Shown here: positions 54,521 to 63,958 of the stretch, piece after piece
How the letters are laid out: every line of letters begins with the position of its first letter
How positions within the stretch are numbered: position 1 is the stretch's first letter
Notes under the pieces: model-generated
Database searches by the model: none
The model's input: only the letters and a program-made list of their open reading frames with translations
Told to the model about the DNA's origin: nothing
Made by a program: the position numbers and the translations under genes
DNA from: Bemisia tabaci
Lineage: Eukaryota > Arthropoda > Insecta > Hemiptera > Aleyrodidae
Direction of reading: 5' to 3'
Length of the DNA: 64,000 nt
Assembly (NCBI RefSeq): GCF_918797505.1
Contig: NC_092797.1
Coordinates: 54,968,157 to 55,032,156, forward strand

Positions 54521-56530
54521 ATTTTGTGCGGATGGTGTGCATATCGTGATTCTGGAGGCTTTAAGGGCGCTAAAACGACCGTTCGGCCGATCGAATCACT
54601 TGAATCGCGATTTATCACTTGTGACTTTCACACGAGTTTTTGTGTGTATGGTATGCATTTCGTGATTCTGGAGTCTCCTATGGGCGCAAAAACGACCGTT
54701 CGGCCGATCGAATCAAGTGAACCGCGATCTCTCACTTGTGACTTTCACACGAGTTTTTGTGTGGATGGTATGCAATACGTGATTCTGGAGGCTCCTAAGG
54801 GCGCTAAAAAGACCGTTCGGCCGATCGAATCAAGTGAACCGCGATCCCTCACTTGTGACTTTCACGCGATTTTTTGTGTGGATGGTGTCATAACGTGATT
54901 CTGAAGGCTCCTAAGGGCGCTAAAACGACAGTTCGGCCGATCGAATCAATTGAATCGCGATCCCTCACTTGTGACTTTCACACGAGTTTTTGTGTGGATG
55001 GTGTGCATTTCGTGATTCTGGAGTCTCCTAATGGCGCAAAAACGACCGTTCGGCCGATCGAATCACTTGAATCGCGATCTCTCACTTGTGACTTTCACAC
55101 GAGTTTTTGTGTGGATGGTGTGCATTTCGTGATTCTGGAGTCTCCTAATGGCGCAAAAACGACCGTTCGGCCGATCGAATCACTTGAATCGCGATCCCTC
55201 ACTTGTGATTTTCGCGCGATTTTTTATGTGGATGGTGTACAATTCATGGTACTGGAGGCTCATAAGGGCCCTAAAACGACCGTTCGGCCGATCGAATCAC
55301 TTGAATCGCGATCTCTCACTTGTGACTTTCACACGAGTTTTTGTGTGGATGGTGTGCATTTCGTGATTCTGGAGTCTCCTAATGGCGCAAAAACGACCGT
55401 TCGGCCGATCGAATCACTTGAATCGCGATCCCTCACTTGTGATTTTCGCGCGATTTTTTATGTGGATGGTGTACAATTCATGGTACTGGAGGCTCATAAG
55501 GGCCCTAAAACGACCGTTCGGCCGATCGAATCACTTGAATCGCGATCTCTCACTTGTGACTTTCACACGAGTTTTTGTGTGGATGGTATGCATTTCGTGA
55601 TTCTGGAGTCTCCTAATGGCGCAAAAACGACCGTTCGGCCGATCGAATCACTTGAATCGCGATCCCTCACTTGTGACTTTCACACGAGTTTTTGTGTGGA
55701 TGGTGTGCAATTCGTGATTCTGGAGGCTCCTAAGGGCGCTAAAACGACCGTTCGGCCGATCGAATCACTTGAATCGCGATCCCTCACTTGTGACTTTCAC
55801 GCGATTTTTTGTGTGGATGGTGTGCATTACGTGATTCTGGAGGCTCCTAAGGGCGCTAAAACGACCGTTCGGCCGATCGAATCACTTGAATCGCGATCTC
55901 TCACTTGTGACTTTCACACGAGTTTTTGTGTGGATGGTGTGCATTTCGTGATTCTGGAGTCTCCTAATGGCGCAAAAACGACCGTTCGGCCGATCGAATC
56001 ACTTGAATCGCGATCTCTCACTTGTGACTTTCACACGAGTTTTTGTGTGGATGGTGTGCATTTCGTGATTCTGGAGTCTCCTAATGGCGCAAAAACGACC
56101 GTTCGGCCGATCGAATCACTTGAATCGCGATCCCTCACTTGTGATTTTCGCGCGATTTTTTATGTGGATGGTGTACAATTCATGGTACTGGAGGCTCATA
56201 AGGGCCCTAAAACGACCGTTCGGCCGATCGAATCACTTGAATCGCGATCTCTCACTTGTGACTTTCACACGAGTTTTTGTGTGGATGGTGTGCATTTCGT
56301 GATTCTGGAGTCTCCTAATGGCGCAAAAACGACCGTTCGGCCGATCGAATCACTTGAATCGCGATCTCTCACTTGTGACTTTCACACGAGTTTTTGTGTG
56401 GATGGTGTGCATTTCGTGATTCTGGAGTCTCCTAATGGCGCAAAAACGACCGTTCGGCCGATCGAATCACTTGAATCGTGATCCCTCACTTGTGACTTTC
56501 TCGCGACTTTTTGTGTGGATGGTGTGCAAT
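54521..56530 (+). repeat. 117-bp satellite, 17 units, open in one frame
   Basis: The core GTTCGGCCGATCGAATCA recurs 17 times; positions 54581, 54698, 54815, then 54931 and every 117 bp to 56452. The one 116-bp step reflects a lost G in GTGTGCAT near 54890. Because 117 is divisible by 3, the array reads as a 39-residue repeat (TTVRPIESLESRSLTCDF plus a variable half); the frame 54874-56481 spans 535 aa and ends where CGA became TGA. Two main unit types (A: HTSFCVDGVHFVILESPNGA; B: RAIFYVDGVQFMVLEAHKGP) differ by about 11 amino-acid-changing and 2 silent codons, which argues against selection on a protein. Unit order A-A-B-A occurs twice (units 4-7 and 12-15), a sign of block duplication. Confidence 0.93.
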
Positions 56531-57595
56531 TACATAGAGCAACTAAGTATTCGCTATATTGCGTTCAAAGTTATATCTCGTTGAGGATTTCCAAAACTCC
56601 CGTTACATGATTCGTTTTACATGACAGATCATGCGACGTTTATTTTGTAGTTGTGATCCTGTCTAGTGGGCCATTCCGTGAAATTTAATCCGTGAAATTT
56701 CATTGCGCATCTTTGCCTGGTTCCGCAATTGGCAAATTCAGGATAACGAGGATTTCTCGGAATCCGTGCCTCAGCCGGTGGATCCGCAGAGCAAATTGGA
56801 ATGTCGGGTGAATGGCGGTGTTTTTTCTTCTTGTCCCGAGTGAGGCGGCTAAGTGAGTCCAATGTTTCGACGAGCACCTCGCCCGTCCTGACTTCATCTC
56901 CGGGCGGAAATATTCACTCGCGGGCGCGGAAAAACACCTCGGAAGACACGACGAGAGCCCGGCAAAATAACGAGTCCGGAGAGCCTGTCCCGGCAGCCGC
57001 AGGAATAAAAGATAAGACAACTCACGGTGTGCGAGAAAGTTATCTTTCGCTCCGTTTTGAAAACGCCGTTGGGATTTTGCCAAACTCGTTTACCCACACA
57101 TTACATGCCGGAACCTCCAATTGTTCAAGCTCCCGCCGACACCGGCGGAGGGACCCAAGGATGAAAATTATCGAGTTTTATCGCTAATTACAGAGATTCA
57201 TTGCAGTTCGTCTAGCCTAGCACGGGCACATCTAACCTCGCCCTCTACTCAAAATGAAAGTAAGGAATCTATAAAAAAAAAAATCTCTGTTGTTTTTATT
57301 AATTCATGCTCTTTTAGCCAGCCTTTGCTTTGGTCGTTGTAGTTCAGTCTGGTATTTTCCCCTATCTGCTTAAATTGTGTTGCTGAGTTATAAGAACGCC
57401 GCTTTAGCTGCCATTAGTCGTCCAACTTCGTATCATAAAGCATACGTTTTCTTGGCAACTTTCGAATATTTTTCTTCCAGTGTTTTAGATGAATTTATTT
57501 GAGATCCGATGTAAAGTGTCCAAAATATTCAAGATTTAAAATCGTTTTTAAGTAATAAATGCTTAATCGCTAGAGATATATTAACCGCAAGATGT
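56531..57595. other. Intergenic stretch with GC-rich part
   Basis: 56750-57150 is GC-rich with overlapping frames on both strands (plus 56801-57187; minus 56700-57083), none with a known motif. At 57440-57480 GGCAACTTTCGAATATTTTT recalls the right part of a CTGCCG element. Confidence 0.4.
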
Positions 57596-57601
57596 TCATA
57601 T

Positions 57602-57854
57602 CGTCACTTTCCGGCCGACGTATCACAAGCGCCATGCGATGTTTCAAGATTTCCGCCGCCATTTTATTTTTTTGCGGAGAAATTTTCCGACGAAGCTGTC
57701 CGAAATTTTCACAGAACTTTCTTTGCGCTGCCGATAAAATTCAGTGAAGTTTTCAAACAGATTCAACCGATAATCTCTCCGTAAAAAAATAAAATGGCGG
57801 CGGAAATTTTGAAACGTCACATGGCGCTTGTGATACTTTGGCCGGAAGGTGACG
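57602..57854. mobile_element. CGTCAC-family MITE, uninterrupted
   Basis: CGTCACTTTCCGGCCGACGT, ATCACAAGCGCCATGCGATG at the left and the complement at the right; a second pair (GAATTTTCTCC/GGAGAAATTTT type) follows. Flanks ATAT and ACAT. It is the empty-site reference for the split copy at 7245-9792. Confidence 0.88.
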
Positions 57855-57915
57855 ACATGACTTTTTTCCATTGTGAGACAAAACGAGTCAAAGTTAATCA
57901 AATCGTGAGGTGAGG

Positions 57916-57976
57916 ATACAATATTCGTACTTGAGAAATGTCCGTGGTGCATACTTCAAAAATTGAAGGCGCCTCG
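57916..57976 (-). repeat. GGCGCCTTCA module, reverse partial copy
   Basis: ATATTCGTACTTGAGAAATG, TCCGTGGTGCATACTTC, AAAAATTGAAGGCGCC. Confidence 0.65.
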
Positions 57977-58065
57977 GCTCTCTTATCTTTAGCTTCGGGT
58001 GCTTTGCTTTACAGAAGGATATTCAGTAATATTTGAGTCCTTTTTTGGCGTTTTTCTAAAGGATC

Positions 58066-58347
58066 GCAGCGAAATTATTATTGACATTGATAGAGAAAGC
58101 TATAGACAAAGAAGAGAAAGGGGAAATGGAGCTATATCCTTAGGGGTATCTTTGTCTCAGACAAAGAGCGAAAATGACGACTGTACGGACCGACTAAAGG
58201 GTTTCTTGTAGGAGCTGCCGTTTGTCAGTTTATTACTTTGCCTCCTTTGACCTCCTTACCACCGGCTTCCACCGTTGGGATCGCTGCATTTTCTCTTTGT
58301 CTCCTTTGTCTATCGCTTTGTCTATACATCTCAATAATCAGTCTGCA
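58066..58347. mobile_element. GGGCTGAT-family MITE, diverged
   Basis: ATTATTGACATTGATAGAGA, AAGCTATAGACAAAGAAGAG at the left; TTTGTCTATCGCTTTGTCTA, TACATCTCAATAATCAG at the right. Confidence 0.72.
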
Positions 58348-58349
58348 GT

Positions 58350-59085
58350 ATTGCATTCTCACCAACGCGTTGGAGAATGGATCTCTCGTGTGCGTGAATA
58401 GGTTGATAACGAGCGCAGAGTGGCATTTAATCCCACGGGTCCCCCAGCAAAACAAAAATGCAATCAAGGGGGCAAACAGACGTCTTTTGTTAAGCGTAAC
58501 AATTGCTACACACGTTTTACACAAACATCGACGCTAAAGTTTTTCATTTAGGTACGACTAACGACAGAGCATTGTAGAAAATAAAGGTTAGGCGTCTCGT
58601 AACTATTTTCGTAACCATCATAGAGAGAGCTCCTCCAGTTTTTCCAACTGTCATGCATCGAAGTGTTACCTCAGAGTTGCCGTACTCTACACGAATTTAA
58701 CTACATCTTGAAACTGGGTACCACAGTTTCTGATTCATGTGTAAAAACACACATATCTGAAGGGAAACTAATTGTACGTACGTTGTTTTGAAACCAGCCA
58801 AAAATTGTAGTTCATAATTGCAAAATGGTCGGGTTTTTTATTCGGTCATCATCAGTATGTATCTGGATTCACGCACTTTTTAGCAGCTGTTTCAATTTAA
58901 ATTGATTGATTCAACTGTTTTTAAAGTTCCTGCGCCTCTAGGGATTAGTAGTTTGGACAGAACTATGGGCCGATCACTATGTTGGCACCCAGTTTAGCCT
59001 GTTTGCGTACTAATTTTGATAGAATTACCTTAAAATTTTGTTAAGGAACTAAAAGAAAGGAGCATCGCGAGCTCACGCCTTGTGC
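58350..59085. other. Intergenic stretch, nothing recognised
   Basis: Mirror-like frames at 58225-58537 on both strands are chance; no family motif is visible. Confidence 0.4.
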
Positions 59086-59088
59086 CAT

Positions 59089-59157
59089 AGCGCCTTCAAT
59101 TTTACAGATGCAACTCGGACATCCGTCAAGCACGAATAGTTGTATCCTTGCGCCTTC
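59089..59157 (+). repeat. GGCGCCTTCA module, copy 3
   Basis: AGCGCCTTCAATTTTACAGA, TGCAACTCGGACATCCGTCA, AGCACGAATAGTTGTATCC, TTGCGCCTT. Confidence 0.7.
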
Positions 59158-59159
59158 AA

Positions 59160-59620
59160 CGCGGGACCTTTCCCTTGCTCAGTTTCCATGTTGTGTTGTT
59201 TGTAGTGGTGCTTCAAGGGCTCGTTAGCAAGACAGCCGAAGATAGGAGAGATCACAGGGATTTTTAAAGCAGTGTTGCCTGGTTCCTTAAATAAATTAAC
59301 ATGAAGGGAAATTCTGCAGCATTGAGACAGTGAGACCGATTCCAGTTAACACCCTGCCATGCTATAAACGCGCTAAAATTGACTTTACAGCCGACAAAAC
59401 AGCAGTAATTCCACCGCATCATCCCGCAAGAGAGCAATATCTCCTGCTGTCTCGAGCGAATTGGCACCCGTTTCTCCGTGCCGTTAACCTTAACATTTGA
59501 TGTCATTTGTCAAAAACAACGACGGAAAGCATGCAGAGGACAATATACATACGGCTGTCTCGCCTAACATGAATTACATAAGTCCCTCCTCTCATCCTCA
59601 TCACCGCCGATTTTTACACA
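59160..59620. other. Intergenic stretch, nothing recognised
   Basis: The minus frame 59264-59506 has no recognisable motif; no paired termini. Confidence 0.4.
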
Positions 59621-59628
59621 CCAGAATT

Positions 59629-59865
59629 AGATCGCATTTTGCAAAAAGGAACCAAGAGCATTCCAATGTTGCTAGGATTGTGCAACTTACTTTTTTCGCA
59701 ATGAAATTACTAAAATCATGCAAAAAGTTAAATTTACAAAGGTAATTTTTTTCTTAAATTCGTAGTTTATTGGGAGTAGATACGAAACTTGTTTAGATGA
59801 TCAGTTTATACTTGCAGGGTAAAAACATTGGAATGCCCTTGGTTCCTTCTTGCTAAATGCAATCC
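59629..59865. mobile_element. GGATTGC-family MITE, copy 2
   Basis: AGATCGCATTTTGCAAAAAG, GAACCAAGAGCATTCCAATG at the left and CATTGGAATGCCCTTGGTTC, AAATGCAATCC at the right. AATT flanks both sides (59625-59628, 59866-59869). Confidence 0.86.
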
Positions 59866-60208
59866 AATTATTCCTGGGAGTCCTTTGGATGTATTACTAA
59901 TTATTTTATGAGATATGGAGGAGTTGTTGAAAAAGACTACCCGCTCGGATACCATTAGGTCCTGGAGCCTCTATCTCATACACGAAAAACCGCCGTAATG
60001 AGAAATTTTATGGAAGAAACGCGTATTCGCCAACATTTTTTCGAACGTTTTTCTTGCCCAATTTCTTTGAATCTGTTCGTGTCGTCGTGGTCTTGTGATG
60101 AACGTTATGCACAATATACAACATTCCTTGATTTTTTCCAACAGAAATATGGAGAATTGAGAACTTGCTTGAAATTTGATAAATTTTGCATTTAAATGCA
60201 AACTTCGA

Positions 60209-60302
60209 AGAGAACTTAACACGGGCTACCCTTGGTTTATAAAGTTTCAAAATAAACCAAGAAAGTTTATAAACCAAGGGTAGCCTCGTGTTATGTTCTC
60301 TT
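60209..60302. repeat. AAGAGAACTTAACACG hairpin
   Basis: AAGAGAACTTAACACGGGCT, ACCCTTGGTTTATAAA and the complement are separated by about 22 bases. A third, direct copy of the left arm lies at 60402-60440. Confidence 0.85.
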
Positions 60303-60401
60303 AGTAGTCTCCACTACTAAGAGAATTTTGTGATGATTTTAATGATGAATGAATGTTGACGATAAATGATGATGAGGATGAATTTTTCAGTGGAAACTAT
60401 T

Positions 60402-60440
60402 AAGAGAACTTAACACGAGGATACCCTTGGTTTATAAATT
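60402..60440 (+). repeat. Third copy of the AAGAGAACTTAACACG arm
   Basis: AAGAGAACTTAACACGAGGA, TACCCTTGGTTTATAAATT. It could be the far end of an element that begins at 60209. Confidence 0.75.
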
Positions 60441-60793
60441 GAACAATTAAAGTGGGAGTTATGACTAAATAATCTAATCTGCTAAAATGCATGTGTTTAA
60501 ATTGGGAATGTTGCCTGATGTCGTCACCAGGCGGTGTATTTACTCACTTTTAAATTTATTTTTATTTTATTTCCCACATCAGAAAAAAATTATAAAGAAT
60601 ACTGCAAAATCAGCTCGCTGAGCACTCCCAGATGGAGCGATAACAAAATTGCTTGCAAATCCTCCATTGTCTAAGAAATCAAGTGTTTTCAGGTTTTCTC
60701 GAAACCTGAATTTCGGAAGTTACGCCTTTCTTCGATAAAGCTGTTCAATTGACTAATTCAGCTGATTTCTGTTTAAGTCCATCCAATCAGTCA

Positions 60794-61209
60794 GTTACGC
60801 TGGTCACAAAATCGTGTTTTGACGATTGATTTTTGCGGATTAGCTAAAAATAATAAGATCCGTTTAAATAGCAACTCTTTGCGTTCAATATTAATCGCGT
60901 TATGAAAAATTCGCGCGTTTATTACGTCATCCACCGCGGTAAGGATACCCTCGGTTTCCAACACTTTGCTTTCATCCAAGTTTCTCGTTGAGTAACCAGT
61001 GCAAATGTGTGTCTCCTTATCTGATAAAACTAAGGTGGAAGAAACCAAGGGTGTGATTGAAACCAAGAGGCGGTGGATAACGTCACAACCCGAATTTTTT
61101 AAAGCACGACTAATGTTGGACGTAGGAAGTAGCTGTTTGGACGGATCTTATTATAGTTAGCTAAACTATAAGAATCAAACATCAAAATATGATTCTGAGA
61201 CCAGCGCAA
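60794..61209. mobile_element. GTTGCGCTGGTC MITE, copy 2
   Basis: GTTACGCTGGTCACAAAATC, GTGTTTTGA at the left and TCAAAATATGATTCTGAGAC, CAGCGCAAC at the right, with CACCGCGGTAAGGATACCC and a diverged complement inside. Aligns with 35246-35666. Confidence 0.78.
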
Positions 61210-61256
61210 CCGACCCATTCATTTGACGTCACCTTGAAAGCAGCGGGCGGTAAATT

Positions 61257-61509
61257 CTGCCATGCTAAGGAAGAACGCCGTATGAACCTTCGAGAGTCGT
61301 CAAATTTCCTTCGATAAAATGTTTATTTCTAAGGATAGTCAGGAATATTTTTCCTTTAAATTTCCAGAATTTTTTGGTAAAATCGCGAACTAAATTATCT
61401 GAAAAATTGGGAGGGAAATATTCATAAATTTACCAGGAAATTCGAGTTTTATCAAAGGAAATTTGGCAACGCCTGGAGGTTCATACGGCGTTATTCCTTA
61501 GGACGGCAG
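61257..61509. mobile_element. CTGCCG-family MITE
   Basis: CTGCCATGCTAAGGAAGAAC at the left and TTATTCCTTAGGACGGCAG at the right. AATT flanks both sides (61253-61256, 61510-61513). Confidence 0.88.
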
Positions 61510-61833
61510 AATTGGTCAGGCCTGGAAAGGTGTGCGAGCTGACAATGGGGAAGGTTGAGGTGGTTGATAAAAGTATTGATCGGAACGGCTCGGTTCGTTG
61601 ACATATGTACATGCTTGCATGCCGTTTGGACACCTTGCTCCGTCCCAGATGCGTTTTCTTCAAGCGAAAGCTATCAAATCAAACACTTGCCAGTCCCTGC
61701 CGTTGTCGGCACGCCAAGGCGCGAGACCTCTTCTTCACGGAACGATGCGCCCCCTAACGCCCCCTCCACCCTCCTCTTGAGTGGAGACCCACCTTGAGCA
61801 ACAAACACCTAACTCCGCTGCTAACCTCGCGTA

Positions 61834-62141
61834 GAGTCCCTTTATACTGAGAGTCAAGACAATTTGAATCCATTTCTGATTGGTTCCCGTATTTTAGGCC
61901 TCCACAGTGTCACAAACGGGAATAAAGATTACATTTTCACCAATTGCAAAGATTATAATCTGGAATGGACCAGGGAATTACGGGTTCGGCAAGGAACAAA
62001 CGGAATGAGAGGAGGAACGGAGAAAGGCATTTGAGAATGGGCCGATCAAAGATTACGAAAAACGTTCAATTTCTGTAATCTTTATTCCCGTTTGTGACAT
62101 CCATGAGCCGAATTGTCTTGACTCTCAGTATAAAGGGACTC
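61834..62141. mobile_element. GAGTCCC-family MITE, copy 2, with 12-bp flanking repeats
   Basis: GAGTCCCTTTATACTGAGAG and CTCTCAGTATAAAGGGACTC are exact complements. TAACCTCGCGTA occurs immediately on both sides (61822-61833, 62142-62153). The interior pair TGTCACAAACGGGAATAAAG / CTTTATTCCCGTTTGTGACA is also exact. Confidence 0.9.
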
Positions 62142-62218
62142 TAACCTCGCGTAGGCACGCGGATTTTTCCTGAGCATTCCCGAGAGAAAAAAAATAACAC
62201 AAAAGTTCGATTACCGGG

Positions 62219-62852
62219 CTGCCGTCCTGAGGAAGAACGTCGTATGAACCTTCAGATGTTGCCGAACTTCCGTCGATAAAATGCGAATTTGTTGGAATTC
62301 TTGCGGATATTTTTCTCCCAATTTTTCACCGAATTTTATTCGCAGTTTAATTTAGAGTATCTGAAAACTCCATACATAGATATTCATAAATTTCCTTAAA
62401 AATAAATGTTTTACGTAGATAAATTGGACGTATTTATGCTAAAAGGAGATATGTGCAAGTGGAAAGATGGGGTGTGCTCGTTAGTTGGGTCATAAGAAAC
62501 AATGTAAAAGTGGATATAGCTCCTTTTGAGAAAATTGAAAAGCGGGATTTTCTATTAAATCAAAAGGAGCTAAACGCCAAAATATGCTAACTCATGAGCC
62601 GCGGGCATGGCAAGAGAGCCTTGTGGACAGGGCTCACGAGTTACAGCGCCCCGACGACCATCTCCCCGTCGTTAGAGTGCGCACTCATTGCCGCTGACGT
62701 CACTGGCGCTTTATATTCCCCATTCATTCTTATGGCCCGACCACTAACGAGCACACCCCATCTTTCCACTTCCTCATATCTCCTTTTCGCATAAATACGT
62801 CCAATTTTGCAACATCTGGTTGTTCGTACGGCGTTTCTCCATGGCGTGGCAG
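62219..62852. mobile_element. CTGCCG-family MITE split by a long GGACG element
   Basis: CTGCCGTCCTGAGGAAGAAC begins the left piece; the right piece is GCAACATCTGGTTGTTCGTA, CGGCGTTTCTCCATGGCGTG, GCAG. The insertion at 62426-62802 with AATT flanks accounts for the gap. Confidence 0.8.
62426..62802. mobile_element. Long GGACG-family element, nested
   Basis: GGACGTATTTATGCTAAAAG at the left and CCTTTTCGCATAAATACGTC, C at the right; AATT on both sides (62422-62425, 62803-62806). GGGGTGTGCTCGTTAGT and its complement pair inside. The core resembles 44091-44469 but the outer 30 bp match the short hairpin at 4812. Confidence 0.88.
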
Positions 62853-62854
62853 CG

Positions 62855-63740
62855 TGGGGGAAAAAGACACAAAATAACCCAAGTTTTCGATTGATTCTGA
62901 GGCCGGTCTTCAAGCTATTTCAATGCATTCTACGCTGAATTTAATGCGCCAGAACTGACGCAAAATTTGGATCGCTCTGTGTTTTACTTCCCATATTAAC
63001 AGGACATTTACACGCGAAAATAACACAAGAACAGAAGTATTTCTCTTTGTGCGCTTACACAGCTGTCAGTTCTGGGATCGATCTTTCGGAAGATAGAGCG
63101 TTGATCTTTTGTCAAGCGAAAAAAACATCGGCTGTAAGGACCGTAACTGGATCCGATTTTGTAAGACAGGCGTAAGTCCAAATAATCATGAGCCCTGCCT
63201 TTTGTTGATCACCCAGACGCTAGGGTTTATGAGTTTTTGTACTTAGGCTCGTCTTCCAGATACTAATTCAATTTGGTTCAAGATGCATGAGGAGATGCAT
63301 GTGGTATGCATGAAGAGAACCTCGGTTGCTCGAACGTAGTTTTTAGTCATAAAAACAGACTTCGGTTGGCGTATACACACTTTTTGTCGTCCATACTAAG
63401 ATTCCTACCATTCGCCGGAACTTTCGGTTACCTGGACCGAAGATCACCCTCTAAAACCGGCAAACTTTGTTATCTGGACCGAACATTTCAGTGACCCCAA
63501 AAACCTCCGTTGTGCGAACCAAATAGACTAGTAGGCGCTCTCTGGCTTGGAGGATTTTTGCGACACTAATTGAACTGACTGAATTTGTGGTTTTATTAGC
63601 TTGTCATACCGTGAACCTTGTAAGTCAGAATCAAACATCAAAACATTGAATAGTGACAGTAAAGACTTGTTTGCAAACTGCAGTTTCCACTTTTTGCCGA
63701 CATTGAAATGCACACTAACCCATTCGGTGTGAAAAGCGTT
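62855..63740. other. Intergenic stretch, nothing recognised
   Basis: Near 63742 GGCCAAAGTGCGAAACCA recalls one end of a CGACGG element; AGAATCAAACATCAAAACA at about 63628 recalls an end of the GTTGCGCTGGTC family. Otherwise unique. Confidence 0.4.
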
Positions 63741-63780
63741 ACGATGGCCAAAGTGCGAAACCACACATCTTCTCTCGTGA

Positions 63781-63958
63781 CGCTGGTTGCGCGCACAGTG
63801 CTATACACGCGATGCATGAAGTATCCTGCAGACTTGTAAGGCGCCTTACTATGCGTTGCGCCGCGCCAGCGCCGGTTGCGCGCAAAGTGCTGTACGCGCG
63901 ATGCATGAAGTATCCTGCGGTCTTGTAAGGCGCTACCTACTATGCGTACCGAGCCGTG
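63781..63958 (+). repeat. 89-bp GC-rich tandem pair with the GCGCC module
   Basis: GCGATGCATGAAGTATCCTG followed by CTTGTAAGGCGC occurs twice, 89 bp apart, each preceded by GGTTGCGCGCA. It is the reverse complement of the module at 30384 and in the 18511 hairpin. Confidence 0.8.

Noticed and set aside
54449..56481. A 149-aa plus 535-aa repetitive protein gene
   Set aside because: The frame is open because the 117-bp period is divisible by three. Unit differences are mainly amino-acid-changing, a single-base loss splits the frame, and there is no signal, domain or flanking gene structure. Kept as a satellite.
54521..56530. A CRISPR-like array
   Set aside because: Units are 117 bp contiguous tandem copies with no unique spacers, in a eukaryotic context.
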